This document shows, piece after piece, positions 15,287 through 24,617 of a stretch of DNA of 64,000 nucleotides. The notes beneath the pieces are model-generated. The model was given only the letters and a program-made list of their open reading frames with translations. It was not told the origin of the DNA and did not search any database. Positions within the stretch are counted from its first letter, which is position 1. Each line of letters opens with the position of its first letter. The stretch is from the NCBI GenBank assembly GCA_020636915.1, contig JACJWV010000004.1, positions 186,001 to 250,000 of the forward strand. Reading direction: 5' to 3'. A program made the position numbers and the translations under genes. This stretch comes from Nocardioides sp. Lineage in GTDB: Bacteria > Actinomycetota > Actinomycetes > Propionibacteriales > Nocardioidaceae.

Positions 15287-18004
15287 TCAGGAACGCCGAG
15301 GGGTCCGCCCGACGAGCAGGTCGACGGCGACGACCGCGGGGGCGAGCAGGGAGAGTCCCAGCACGACCAGCCACTGACCACCGGTGAGGGAGGTCGTGTC
15401 GAGCATCCGCTGGAACATGCCGAGCTCCACCCCGGCCCAGGTCAGCAACCAGCCGAACACGACCCACTTCAGGAACGGGAAGACCGGCGAGGTCCACGGC
15501 GCCTCGTGCTCGCGCCGCATCATCGCGCCGACGTTGACCGCGCTGAGGGCGACCACGGCGAAGGCCATCGTCATCGACACCGTCGCCTCGGTGGTGCTCG
15601 GATCGCCCGGGCCCCACTCCAGGACCGCGAGCGCGGACGCGGCGATCACGAACCCGGTGACGACCCAGCGGACCGTCCGCCCGCGGTTGACGATCCGCGT
15701 CCCCGGCGGCCGGGGTGGCTGTCGCATCACGTCGGGGTCGCCGACGTCGACGATGATCCCGACGACGATCATGATGATCACGAAGAACTTGCAGAAGAGC
15801 AGCTGCATCGGGAACAGCGCGATGCCACCGTTGATGTCGAGCAGGGTGGCGAGGACCATCAGCTGCAGGATGGCCGACAGCACCGTCAGCTGGAGCCGCA
15901 CGTAGGTCGAGATCCGGCGGTAGATGTCGCGACCGACGTCGACGGCGTGCACGAGGGTGGCGAAGTTGTCGTCGGTCAGGACCACCTTGGCGGCCTGCTT
16001 GGAGACCTCCGACCCGCTGCCCATCGCGACGCCGATGTCGGCCTGCTTGAGCGCGGCCGCGTCGTTGACCGCGTCGCCGGTCATGGCGACCACCTCACCG
16101 GACTCCTGCATCAGCCGCGCCAGCCGCAGCTTGTCCTCCGGAGCGACCCGGCCGAAGACGTGCAGCCGCGGCAGACGCTCCAGCAGCTCCTCGTCGGTGA
16201 GGCTCTGGAGCTCGGTGCCGGTGATCACGCCCTCGCCGAGCCCGAGCTCGTCGGCGATCGCCCGGGCGGTGATGGTGTGGTCGCCGGTGATCATCCGGAC
16301 GTCGATGCCGGCGCCGAGCGCCGCCCGCACGGCGTCGGTGGCCTCGGTGCGCAGCGGGTCCATGATGCCGACGAGCGCCACCAGCACCAGGTCCTGGACG
16401 GCCGCCATCGGGTCGACGAGCGCGGCCGTCATCGCGGCGTCGTCGAGGTCGCGAGCGGCGAACGCGAGCACGCGCAGGCCGCGCTCGGACAGCTCCCGGT
16501 TCGCCGCGAGCAGCTCCTCGCGGACCTCGTCGATCGCCACCAGGCCGCCGTTCCACAACGCCGTCCCGGAGCGGTCGATCACCACGTCGGGCGCGCCCTT
16601 CACGCAGGCGAAGTGCGGCTCGTGCAGGATGCCGGCCCCCAGGTCGGCAGGGCGGTCGTGGAACGTCGCCATGAACTTGTAGTCGGAGTCGAAGGGCACC
16701 TCGGTGCGGCGCGGCACCGCTGCCCGGGTCTCCTCGGCGTCGACGCCCATCTTGGCGGCCAGCACCACGAACGCGGCCTCGGTCGGGTCGCCGATCACGT
16801 CCCCGGAGTCCGAGACGGTCGCGTCCGTGGAGAGCGTCAGGCCCAGCGCCAACCGGCTGAAGTCGGGCAGGTCTCCTCCGGCGGTCCGCAGGATCGCGCC
16901 GGTCTTCTCGTAGCCCGGCCCCTGGACCCGGAACCACTGACCGCCGGCGAGCATCGTGGTCGCCGTCATCGCGTTCATCGTCAGCGTGCCGGTCTTGTCG
17001 GTGTTGATCGCCGTGGTCCCGCCGAGCGTCTCCACGTCGTTGAGCGACTTCACGACCGCCTTGGCGGCCGCGAGCTGCCGGGCGCCGGAGGACAGCATGG
17101 CCTGGACGAAGGTGGGCAGGCCGTCGGGTATCGCCGAGATGGCGGTCGTGACGCAGAGCAGCACCAGGGTGCTGCCCTCCTCGCCGCGCGCGAGGCCGAT
17201 GACGGCCATGACCCCGACGACGACCCACGCGACCGCGCCGAAGATCCTGGTCAGCCCGTCGAGCTCGACCTGCAGCGGCGAACGCGTGCGCTGGGTGGCC
17301 GACACCAGGTCGGCGATCCGGCCGATCTGGGTCGCGAGGCCGGTCTCGGTCACGACGGTCGTGGCCGTGCCACGGGTCACCTGGGTGTTCTGGAAGACCA
17401 GGTTGGTGCGGTCACCCAGGGCGACGTCCTCGTCGGGCAGGAGCCCGGCGTCCTTCGGGACGGGCGCGCTCTCGCCGGTCAGCGCGGCCTCCTGCAGCTC
17501 CAGCGTGCGCGCGGTCAGGAGTCGGCCGTCGGCGGGCACGACGTCACCGGACTCGAGCAGCACGATGTCGCCGGGTACCAGGCTCGGCGACTCGACCTCG
17601 TCGACCCGACCGTCGCGCAGCACCCGAGCCCTCGGCACCTGCAGCTGGGCGAGCGCGTCCACGCTCGCACGTGCGGCCAGCTCCTGCTTGGAGCCCATCA
17701 CGACGTTGAAGGTGACCAGACCGAGGACGACCATGGCCGTGGAGATCTCGCGGATGAGCAGGCACGCCGCGGTGACGACGAGCAGCATGATGTTCATCGG
17801 GTTGACCAGCTGCCCGCGCGCGACGACCCACACGCTCGGGGGCGCCTCGGTCGGGAGGGCGTTCGGGCCGAACCTCGCCAGCCGCTCCTCCACCTCCGGG
17901 CCGGTCAGGCCGCGCGCTGGGTCCACGCCGAGCCGACCGGCAACCTCCTCGCCCCGGAGCGCGTACCAGCGGTCGGACCTCTGGTCAGGTGCTGTCGTGG
18001 TCAT
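15287..18004 (-). CDS. Cation-translocating P-type ATPase (type II, CtpF-like)
   Basis: A 905-residue P-type ATPase. It has an N-terminal cation-ATPase domain, the TGES actuator motif (AALTGESAPVPKDAG), the phosphorylation site DKTGTLT (Asp about 336), MITGDHTITARAIADELGLG, and VAMTGDAVNDAAALKQADIG. About ten membrane helices are present. The helix-4 ion motif reads IPDGLP rather than the PEGLP of Ca2+/Na+ pumps. It starts at ATG 18004 behind GGGGAGG. It is divergent from arcA, with paired DosR-like boxes between. The ion may be Ca2+, Mg2+ or a monovalent cation; the substitution leaves it open. Confidence 0.9.
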   Translation of the reverse strand: MTTTAPDQRSDRWYALRGEEVAGRLGVDPARGLTGPEVEERLARFGPNALPTEAPPSVWVVARGQLVNPMNIMLLVVTAACLLIREISTAMVVLGLVTFNVVMGSKQELAARASVDALAQLQVPRARVLRDGRVDEVESPSLVPGDIVLLESGDVVPADGRLLTARTLELQEAALTGESAPVPKDAGLLPDEDVALGDRTNLVFQNTQVTRGTATTVVTETGLATQIGRIADLVSATQRTRSPLQVELDGLTRIFGAVAWVVVGVMAVIGLARGEEGSTLVLLCVTTAISAIPDGLPTFVQAMLSSGARQLAAAKAVVKSLNDVETLGGTTAINTDKTGTLTMNAMTATTMLAGGQWFRVQGPGYEKTGAILRTAGGDLPDFSRLALGLTLSTDATVSDSGDVIGDPTEAAFVVLAAKMGVDAEETRAAVPRRTEVPFDSDYKFMATFHDRPADLGAGILHEPHFACVKGAPDVVIDRSGTALWNGGLVAIDEVREELLAANRELSERGLRVLAFAARDLDDAAMTAALVDPMAAVQDLVLVALVGIMDPLRTEATDAVRAALGAGIDVRMITGDHTITARAIADELGLGEGVITGTELQSLTDEELLERLPRLHVFGRVAPEDKLRLARLMQESGEVVAMTGDAVNDAAALKQADIGVAMGSGSEVSKQAAKVVLTDDNFATLVHAVDVGRDIYRRISTYVRLQLTVLSAILQLMVLATLLDINGGIALFPMQLLFCKFFVIIMIVVGIIVDVGDPDVMRQPPRPPGTRIVNRGRTVRWVVTGFVIAASALAVLEWGPGDPSTTEATVSMTMAFAVVALSAVNVGAMMRREHEAPWTSPVFPFLKWVVFGWLLTWAGVELGMFQRMLDTTSLTGGQWLVVLGLSLLAPAVVAVDLLVGRTPRRS

Positions 18005-18069
18005 GTCTGCCTCCCCGACCGCCGCCGCGTGCGAGACGACGCCCTCTCGACGCTAGTCAGGGTCGAGGC

Positions 18070-18115
18070 AGGTCCTCAAGGCCCACCGTCCGACAGGCCC
18101 GAGGTCTTTGGACCC
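18070..18115. promoter_or_regulatory. Divergent promoter region with two DosR-like boxes
   Basis: AGGTCTTTGGACCC (18102-18115) matches GGGNC-N-TT-N-GNCCC except at its first base. GGTCCTCAAGGCCC (18071-18084) is a weaker copy, with centres 31 bp apart. They sit between arcA (start 18192) and the P-type ATPase (start 18004) and could serve both. The whole gap (18005-18191) holds no gene. Confidence 0.45.
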
Positions 18116-18191
18116 TCGCCGGTCGCGCCGCCCGCGTCGCACGATGGCGGGTGGAGCGCAAGGCGCGCCCCTGGACGAGGGGGTGGACGAC

Positions 18192-19412
18192 ATGACGTTC
18201 GCGGTGGAGTCCGAGGTCGGACGACTGCGCAAGGTCCTGGTGCACCGACCCGGCCTGGAGCACAGCCGCCTGACACCGTCGACCGCGCACGAGCTGCTGT
18301 TCGACGACGTGCTGTGGGTGAGCCGGGCCGAGCAGGAGCACGACATGTTCTGCGAGGTGATGCGCGACCACGGGATCGAGGTGTTCCTCGCCGAGGAGCT
18401 GCTCGCCGAGGCGCTGGCCGACATGGAGGCGAGGAAGTGGATCGGCGCCCACCTCCTCAACGAGCTCGAGGTCGGCGTGACCGCCGCCCCGTGGGCGCAG
18501 GAGTGGGTCACGAGCGGCGACGCCGCCGAGATCGCGGACCTGCTCATCGGAGGGATCACCAAGGCCGACATCGAGCAGAACCTCGGCCTGGTGTGGGAGT
18601 CGGCCGACCCGACGACGATGATGCTGCCGCCGCTGCCCAACTTCATGTTCCAGCGTGACCCGTCGTGCTGGATCTTCGGTGGCGTCACGCTGAACCCGAT
18701 GACGAAGCCGGCGCGCAAGCCGGAGACGCTCATCATGGAGACGATCTACCGGTTCCACCCAATGTTCGCGTCCGAGGACTTCCCCATCTGGCTCGGCGGC
18801 GCCGACGAGAACTGGGGCCGCGCCCACGTCGAGGGCGGGGACGTCCAGCCGATCGGCAACGGCACCGTGATGATCGGCATGGGCGAGCGGACCACGCCGC
18901 AAGCGGTCCTGTGGATCGCGCGCTCGCTCTTCCGCGCCGGCGCGGCGCGGCAGGTGCTGGCCGTGCTGCTGCCCGCCTCGCGCAGCTACATGCACCTCGA
19001 CACCGTCATCACCATGTGCGACCGCGACCTGGTCACCCTCTTCCCGAAGGTCATCTACGGCGCGCGCACCTGGGCGATCCGCCCCGGCTTGTCGGCCGAG
19101 GAGCTCGTGATCGAGGAGCAGTCGAAGTCGCTGCCCGACGTCATGGGCCACGCCCTCGGCGTCGGTGAGATGCGGGTGATCGAGACCGGTGGCGACTCCT
19201 TCGCCGTCGAGCGGGAGCAGTGGGACGACGGCAACAACCTCGTCGCGCTGGAGCCCGGGGTCGTCATCGCCTACGAGCGCAACACGGGCACGAACGCCGC
19301 ACTGCGCAAGGCCGGCATCGAGGTCATCACGATCGAGGGGTTCGAGCTCGGCCGCGGCCGGGGCGGTTCGCACTGCATGACGTGCCCGATCGAGCGCGAC
19401 CCCGCGTTCTGA
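18192..19412 (+). CDS. arcA: Arginine deiminase
   Basis: A 406-residue guanidino-group hydrolase that converts arginine to citrulline and ammonia, the first step of the arginine deiminase pathway. The arginine-binding motif is FMFQRDPSCWIF, the catalytic His/Glu motif is HVEGGDVQPIGNG, and MHLDTVITMCD follows. The nucleophilic Cys lies in GSHCMTCPIERD near the C-terminus (about 395). Start ATG 18192 has GAGGGGG upstream. It is followed 20 nt later by arcB, then the permease and arcC, so the full ATP-generating pathway is present. Confidence 0.95.
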   Translation: MTFAVESEVGRLRKVLVHRPGLEHSRLTPSTAHELLFDDVLWVSRAEQEHDMFCEVMRDHGIEVFLAEELLAEALADMEARKWIGAHLLNELEVGVTAAPWAQEWVTSGDAAEIADLLIGGITKADIEQNLGLVWESADPTTMMLPPLPNFMFQRDPSCWIFGGVTLNPMTKPARKPETLIMETIYRFHPMFASEDFPIWLGGADENWGRAHVEGGDVQPIGNGTVMIGMGERTTPQAVLWIARSLFRAGAARQVLAVLLPASRSYMHLDTVITMCDRDLVTLFPKVIYGARTWAIRPGLSAEELVIEEQSKSLPDVMGHALGVGEMRVIETGGDSFAVEREQWDDGNNLVALEPGVVIAYERNTGTNAALRKAGIEVITIEGFELGRGRGGSHCMTCPIERDPAF

Positions 19413-19432
19413 GGGAGGAGGGAGAGGACACC

Positions 19433-20434
19433 ATGTCGTACAACCTGAAGAACCGGTCGTTCCTCAAGGAGATCGACTTCCAGCCCGCCGAGCTCCGGCA
19501 CCTGCTCAAGCTCGCCGAGGCGCTCAAGCTCGCGAAGTACGCCGGGACCGAGCACCGCACGCTCGCGGGCAAGGAGGTCGCGCTCATCTTCGAGAAGACC
19601 TCCACCCGCACCCGCTCGGCGTTCGAGGTCGCGGCCTTCGACCAGGGCGCCCACGTCACCTACCTGGACCCCAGCGGCTCCCAGCTGGGGCACAAGGAGT
19701 CGATCGCCGACACCGCAGCCGTCCTGGGCCGGATGTACGACGCGATCGAGTTCCGCGGCAACAGCCAGGAGGAGGTCGAGACGCTGGCCCGGCATGCGGG
19801 CGTGCCGGTCTACAACGGCCTCACCGCCGAGTGGCACCCCACCCAGATGCTGGCCGACTTCCTCACGATGCACGAGGCGAGCGGGAAGCCGTACCACGGG
19901 CTCGCCTACGCCTTCCTGGGCGACTGCCGGTTCAACATGGGCCGGTCGCTGCTGGTCATGGGCGCGCTGATGGGCAGCGACGTCCGGCTGGCGGGCCCGG
20001 CGGACCTGCAGCCTCCCCAGGACGTGCTGGTCCTGGCGCAGGACATCGCTGAGCGCACGGGGGCCCGGATCACCGTGACCGACGACCCCGCAGCCGCCGT
20101 CGACGGCGTGGACTTCGTCCACACCGACGTCTGGGTGTCGATGGGCGAGGCGAAGGACGTGTGGCACGACCGGGTCGCGCAGCTGACGCCGTACCAGGTC
20201 AACGCCGCGCTGCTGAGGGCCTCGGGCAACCGGTCGGTGCGCTTCATGCACTGCCTGCCGGCCTTCCACGACACCAACACCGTGGTCGGCCGCGAGATCA
20301 TGACGGAGACCGGGATGCTCGGCGGCCTGGAGGTGACCGACGAGGTCTTCACCTCCGACGCCAGCATCGTCTTCGACCAGGCCGAGAACCGGCTCCACAC
20401 GATCAAGGCGGTCCTCGTCGCGACCCTCGGGTGA
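19433..20434 (+). CDS. arcB: Ornithine carbamoyltransferase (catabolic context)
   Basis: A 333-residue OTCase. In the deiminase pathway it phosphorolyses citrulline to ornithine and carbamoyl phosphate. Carbamoyl-phosphate binding STRTR is at about residues 57-61, WHPTQMLADF contains the HPTQ motif, and the ornithine site is FMHCLPAFHD (Cys about 274). A strong Shine-Dalgarno sequence, GGGAGGAGGGAG, precedes ATG 19433. Position between arcA and arcC marks it as the catabolic enzyme rather than the biosynthetic argF. Confidence 0.95.
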   Translation: MSYNLKNRSFLKEIDFQPAELRHLLKLAEALKLAKYAGTEHRTLAGKEVALIFEKTSTRTRSAFEVAAFDQGAHVTYLDPSGSQLGHKESIADTAAVLGRMYDAIEFRGNSQEEVETLARHAGVPVYNGLTAEWHPTQMLADFLTMHEASGKPYHGLAYAFLGDCRFNMGRSLLVMGALMGSDVRLAGPADLQPPQDVLVLAQDIAERTGARITVTDDPAAAVDGVDFVHTDVWVSMGEAKDVWHDRVAQLTPYQVNAALLRASGNRSVRFMHCLPAFHDTNTVVGREIMTETGMLGGLEVTDEVFTSDASIVFDQAENRLHTIKAVLVATLG

Positions 20435-20469
20435 CGACGGACCGAGCCACCCACTGGTCCCAGCACCGT

Positions 20470-20493
20470 GGGTCATTCGACTCTGGGTGACCC
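20470..20493 (+). promoter_or_regulatory. DosR-like box / dyad upstream of arginine permease
   Basis: GGGTCATTCGACTC (20470-20483) fits GGGNC-N-TT-N-GNCCC with one mismatch. GGGTCA (20470-20475) and TGACCC (20488-20493) also form an inverted repeat. It lies in the 140-nt gap between arcB and the permease, about 90 bp before the start. It could be an internal promoter or a weak attenuating hairpin. Confidence 0.4.
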
Positions 20494-20574
20494 GCGGCGG
20501 CCCTGGGACCCTGATGACGTCGCTGGAGGCCGGCGACCAACGCCTGAGCCCGACCGGCGCGAAAGGGTTCAGCC

Positions 20575-21975
20575 ATGTCCTCTTCAGTCACGGCCCACCC
20601 GAGCGAGCACCGCGGATCGACCGACCAGCAAGGGTTCGGCCTGACCACGGCGATCGCCCTGATCATGGGCAGCATCATCGGTGTCGGCATCTTCAACCTG
20701 CCGACCTCACTTGCGTCGTACGGCCCGATCACCTTGGTGTCGATGGGTCTGACCACGGTGGGCGCGCTCGCCCTGGCCCTGCTGTTCGCCGCCCTGTCGC
20801 GGCGGATGCCGGCCGACGGCGGCCCCTACGCCTACTCGCGCTCGGCGTTCGGCAACCCGCTCGGCTTCGCCAACGCCTGGTCCTACTGGATCACGGCCTG
20901 GGCGGGCAACGCCGCCATCGCGGTCGGGTGGGTGCTGTACGTCGAGGAGTTCGTCAACACCGGCCACAACCGGTTCTACTCGGTGCTCCTCGTCCTCGTC
21001 GGGCTCTGGCTGCCCGCCTTCGTCAACCTCTCCGGCATCCGCAACATCGGTGCGGTCCAGGTCGTGACCACCGTGCTGAAGTTCGTCGCTCTGGCCTTCA
21101 TGGCGACCGTCGGCCTGTTCTTCATCAGCACCGCCAACTACACGCCGTGGAACGTCAGCGGCGAGAGCGCCGTGAGCGCGATCGGCGGCGGCATGGCGAT
21201 CGCCCTGTTCAGCTACCTCGGCGTCGAGGTGGCCGCCGTGGCCGCCGGACGGGTGCACGACCCCGACCGGAACATCCCGCGGTCGACGATCCTCGGCACC
21301 CTGGCGACGGCGGTCGTCTACATGCTCTCGCTGATCGCCGTCTTCGGCATCCTCCCGACGTCCACGCTGGCGAACTCGACGGCCCCGTTCTCCGACGCCG
21401 TCAACGAGATGTTCGGCGGGAGCTGGGCCGGCAACGTGATGAGCGTCGTGGTGATCATCTCCGGCATCGGGGCGCTCAACGGGTGGACGATGATCTGCGC
21501 GGAGATGCCCAAGGCAGCCGCGAACGACGGGCTCTTCCCCGAGCAGTTCGGCCGCATCTCCCCCAGGAACGTGCCGGCCTTCGGCATCGTCGTGTCGACC
21601 ACGCTCGCGTCGATCGCGATGATCATCAACTACCTGGGCTCCAACGGGTCCACGGTCTTCACCACGCTGGTCCTGATGACGGGCATTACGGCGGCGATCC
21701 CCTACGGCTTCTCGGCGCTGGCACAGCTGAAGTGGCGGTTCGCCGACCACCAGGCGATGGAGACGCCTCGCTTCGTCCGTGACGTCGTGGTCGCGGCCGT
21801 CTCCCTGGTGTTCTCGGTGCTGTTCATCTGGTACTCGCGCTACACCGGCGAGAGCTTCTGGATCTACTGGGGACCGTTCCTGCTCGCGGGAGGTGCGCTG
21901 GTGCTCGGCTACCCCGTCTACCGCATGCAGCACGGCAAGATGACCGAACCCGAGCCCGTGCCCGACTACCGCTGA
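20575..21975 (+). CDS. APC-family arginine/ornithine-type permease
   Basis: A 466-residue membrane protein with about 12 helices. TM1 is GLTTAIALIMGSIIGVGIFN with the G-x-G-x-F unwinding motif, and the TM6 region is GGGMAIALFSYLGVEVAAVA. Genes of this type between arcB and arcC usually exchange extracellular arginine for ornithine at no energy cost (ArcD role). This one belongs to the APC antiporter branch. ATG 20575 follows AAAGGG. arcC starts 13 nt after its stop, so the two are co-transcribed. Confidence 0.85.
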   Translation: MSSSVTAHPSEHRGSTDQQGFGLTTAIALIMGSIIGVGIFNLPTSLASYGPITLVSMGLTTVGALALALLFAALSRRMPADGGPYAYSRSAFGNPLGFANAWSYWITAWAGNAAIAVGWVLYVEEFVNTGHNRFYSVLLVLVGLWLPAFVNLSGIRNIGAVQVVTTVLKFVALAFMATVGLFFISTANYTPWNVSGESAVSAIGGGMAIALFSYLGVEVAAVAAGRVHDPDRNIPRSTILGTLATAVVYMLSLIAVFGILPTSTLANSTAPFSDAVNEMFGGSWAGNVMSVVVIISGIGALNGWTMICAEMPKAAANDGLFPEQFGRISPRNVPAFGIVVSTTLASIAMIINYLGSNGSTVFTTLVLMTGITAAIPYGFSALAQLKWRFADHQAMETPRFVRDVVVAAVSLVFSVLFIWYSRYTGESFWIYWGPFLLAGGALVLGYPVYRMQHGKMTEPEPVPDYR

Positions 21976-21988
21976 CGAGGGCCGACCG

Positions 21989-22909
21989 ATGCGTGTGGTG
22001 GTGGCCCTGGGTGGCAACGCGCTGCTCCGGCGGGGTGAGCCCATGACCGCCGAGGCCCAGCGGGCCAACGTCCGATCGGCGGCACCTGGGCTCGCCGTCG
22101 TCGCGACCGAGCACCAGCTGGTGCTCAGCCACGGCAACGGCCCCCAGGTCGGGCTGCTGGCGCTCCAGGCGGCGGCGTACACCGAGGTGGCGCCGTACCC
22201 GCTCGACATGCTGGGCGCGCAGTCGGAGGGCATGATCGGGTACGTCCTCGAGCAGGAGCTGGGCAACGTCCTGCCCCAGGAGGTCCCGCTGGCCACCATC
22301 CTCACGATGGTCGAGGTCGACCACGACGACCCGGCGTTCTCGGACCCCACGAAGTTCGTGGGTCCCGTCTACACCCAGCAGGAGGCGGGCCGCCTCGAGG
22401 CCGAGAAGGCGTGGACCTTCAAGCCCGACGGCGACGCCTGGCGCCGGGTCGTGCCGTCACCGGAACCCCGCCGGATCTTCGAGATCCGGCCGATCCGGTG
22501 GCTGCTCGACCAGGGCGTCGTCCTCATCTGCGCCGGCGGCGGGGGCATCCCCACGATGTTCGACCCCGGGGCCGATCGGACCCTCGTCGGCGTGGAGGCC
22601 GTCATCGACAAGGACCTCGCCAGCGGGCTCCTCGCCCGTCAGGTGGACGCGGACCTGCTCGTCATGGCGACCGACGTGGACGGGGTGTACGTCGGGTGGG
22701 GCACGCCCGAGCAGCGCCGGCTCGAGCGCGTGACACCGGCCGAGCTGCGGGCCACCTCGTTCCCGGCGGGGTCGATGGGCCCGAAGGTCGAGGCCGCCTG
22801 CCGGTTCGTCGAGGCCACCGGCGGCCGCGCGGCCATCGGTTCGCTCGACGACATCCACCAGATCGTCGAGGGCACCGCCGGGACGCAGGTGACCTCCCGC
22901 CCGGCCTGA
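21989..22909 (+). CDS. arcC: Carbamate kinase
   Basis: A 306-residue amino-acid-kinase fold enzyme that makes ATP from carbamoyl phosphate and ADP, the energy-yielding step of the pathway. Motifs: VVALGGNALLRRG (1-15), LSHGNGPQVGLLALQ, ICAGGGGIPTMFD, VIDKDLASGLLARQVDADLL and FPAGSMGPKVEAACRFVE. Length is typical. It completes arcA-arcB-permease-arcC. Its stop codon is part of a perfect terminator hairpin shared with the next, convergent operon. Confidence 0.96.
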   Translation: MRVVVALGGNALLRRGEPMTAEAQRANVRSAAPGLAVVATEHQLVLSHGNGPQVGLLALQAAAYTEVAPYPLDMLGAQSEGMIGYVLEQELGNVLPQEVPLATILTMVEVDHDDPAFSDPTKFVGPVYTQQEAGRLEAEKAWTFKPDGDAWRRVVPSPEPRRIFEIRPIRWLLDQGVVLICAGGGGIPTMFDPGADRTLVGVEAVIDKDLASGLLARQVDADLLVMATDVDGVYVGWGTPEQRRLERVTPAELRATSFPAGSMGPKVEAACRFVEATGGRAAIGSLDDIHQIVEGTAGTQVTSRPA

Positions 22910-22936
22910 GCTCGGGCTGAGCTCGGCCCGAGCTCA
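22907..22936. terminator. Bidirectional terminator containing both stop codons
   Basis: TGAGCTCGGGC (22907-22917) and GCCCGAGCTCA (22926-22936) pair perfectly over 11 bp with an 8-nt loop. The first three bases are the arcC stop. The last three are the complement of the stop of the convergent hydrogenase-operon gene. Confidence 0.8.
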
Positions 22937-23719
22937 CGAGAGGACGGCAGCGGGGGCAGGCACCGGGAGCGCGTTGACGACGGCCAGCTGGCCGAGGGTG
23001 ACGCTGCGCAGGGCGGCGAGCTGTCGCGGCTCGAGCCGTTCGCACACCCAGTCCCAGTGCAGCGCGCACCAGTCCCCCGGCTGCAGGGGCCCCGTGAGCG
23101 CGAGCGAGTCCGTCCCGGTCAGGGCGCGCTCCTCCCGGGGCGCCCCGAAGGTGAGCGCGCGGCCGTTCCACTCCAGTGGCCGCGAGCGCACGACGACCTC
23201 GCCGGGATGCACGCCGAGGACCCGTCCCCACCGGATCCGGCACCGGTCGAGCACCCGGAGCGGCTCCACCGTCCAGCCCTCCCGGAGCAGCCCGAGCCAG
23301 GGGTAGACCCCGAAGACGTGGAAGGAGTGGTGCGGCACGGCGCCCAGCGGCACCGCGTCGACGAGCCGGTTCCACGACCGGCCGGTCCGGTCACGGAACC
23401 GCGCCTCGAGCGAGTCCCCCATCAGCCGGTGGCCGACGCGCCCGAGCATGTCGTTGCCCACCCAGTAGGCCTCGACGACCCGGGCGTCGAGTGGGTCGGC
23501 GACGGCGTTGGCGGCGGCGATCAGCTGCAGGTAGGGCCAGGCGCCCTCGAAGCCGGCCAGCAGCCGGCGCAGGTCACCGTCGTCGACGCCCGCGGCCACC
23601 TGCTCCAGCAGCTGCCGGGAGGCGTCCGGTCCGCAGTAGCCGAGCTCGTTGGGCGGGTAGGCGTAGCGGGCGAAGCGCAGTGCCCCGCTCGCGCCCGGTG
23701 CCGGCTCCTCACGTGGCAA
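22934..23719 (-). CDS. DUF6390-like protein, last gene of hydrogenase operon
   Basis: A 261-residue soluble protein with the conserved N-terminal RFARYAYPPNELGYCGPD and a C-terminal GDWCALHWDWVCERL. I recognise it as the actinobacterial family (DUF6390) that travels with [NiFe]-hydrogenase genes; biochemical function unknown. The reading frame starts at TTG 23719, overlapping the upstream transporter by 11 nt, which indicates translational coupling. No good ATG or GTG is available nearby. Several conserved Cys, His and Trp residues could bind metal, but this is speculation. It may assist hydrogenase assembly. Confidence 0.7.
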   Translation of the reverse strand: MPREEPAPGASGALRFARYAYPPNELGYCGPDASRQLLEQVAAGVDDGDLRRLLAGFEGAWPYLQLIAAANAVADPLDARVVEAYWVGNDMLGRVGHRLMGDSLEARFRDRTGRSWNRLVDAVPLGAVPHHSFHVFGVYPWLGLLREGWTVEPLRVLDRCRIRWGRVLGVHPGEVVVRSRPLEWNGRALTFGAPREERALTGTDSLALTGPLQPGDWCALHWDWVCERLEPRQLAALRSVTLGQLAVVNALPVPAPAAVLS

Positions 23720-24617
23720 CGGTGGCCTCCCGTCCCCGCCAGCCGAGTCCGGCCGCGAGCGCGCCGCCGAGCACCAGCATCGCCAGCCAGCCGAGCTGCG
23801 GGCCGATCGCTGTGCCCTTGGCCGCGGCGTCGAGCACCGCGGTCAGCGGCGCGGCGAGCACCAGCACCGCGGTCACGTCGACCGCGTAGGCCCGCGCGAG
23901 AGCGGCGAACCAGGTGGCGACGTACGCCGCCAGGAGCGCGCCCGTCAGCAGCAGCCACCGCGCCTGCTCGCCGGTGAGCGACGTCAGCGCGCCGAGGTCA
24001 CCGCGGGCCGCCACCCAGCCGAGCAGGACGACCGATCCGAGACCCATCCGGGCGACCGCGAGGGTCCAGGAGGACAGGTCGGAGAGCAGGCGCTTCGCGA
24101 CGACGATCTCGACCGCCCAGAGCAGGGTGGCTCCCAGGAGCATCGTCTCCGCGCTCCCCCAGCCGCCGGGCACGCCGCCGACCAGCCCGACCTGGCCGAC
24201 GACCAGGAGCCCGATCGCGAGCCAGTGGCCCCACTGCAGCCGCTCGCCGAGCACGGTGACCGCGAGCAGGGCGACCCAGAGCACCAGGGACTTGTGCAGG
24301 AACGCCGCCTGGGCCGAGGAGGCCCGGGCCAGACCCTCGAAGAACAGCACGAAGGGCACGCTGCCGCCGATCAGGCCGACGGCGGCCAGGCCCCACCACT
24401 GGCCGGCGCGGCGGGGCCGGGACAGGCGGGCGCCCGACCGCGAGCCGGCGGCGACCACGCCGAGGAGCAGGACGGCGGCGACGACGTTCTTGCCGGTCGT
24501 GTAGGCGGTCGGGTCGCCGAACCTCGCGACGCCGTAGGAGTTGACGAAGACCGAGACCCCGCTGACGCCCGCGGTGACGAGGGCGAGCAGGATGCCGGTG
24601 CGGCGGGTCGGGTTCAC
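23709..24617 (-). CDS. DMT/EamA-family transporter in hydrogenase operon
   Basis: A 302-residue membrane protein with ten predicted helices in two EamA repeats: residues about 8-135 and 155-290. Conserved features include GGSVPFVLFFEGLARASSAQ at the end of the first repeat. Drug/metabolite transporters move small metabolites. GTG 24617 overlaps the hypC stop by 4 nt (GTGA), so it belongs to the hydrogenase operon. It might supply nickel or a precursor, or be an unrelated passenger. No metal-binding His cluster is obvious. Confidence 0.8.
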   Translation of the reverse strand: MNPTRRTGILLALVTAGVSGVSVFVNSYGVARFGDPTAYTTGKNVVAAVLLLGVVAAGSRSGARLSRPRRAGQWWGLAAVGLIGGSVPFVLFFEGLARASSAQAAFLHKSLVLWVALLAVTVLGERLQWGHWLAIGLLVVGQVGLVGGVPGGWGSAETMLLGATLLWAVEIVVAKRLLSDLSSWTLAVARMGLGSVVLLGWVAARGDLGALTSLTGEQARWLLLTGALLAAYVATWFAALARAYAVDVTAVLVLAAPLTAVLDAAAKGTAIGPQLGWLAMLVLGGALAAGLGWRGREATVAT

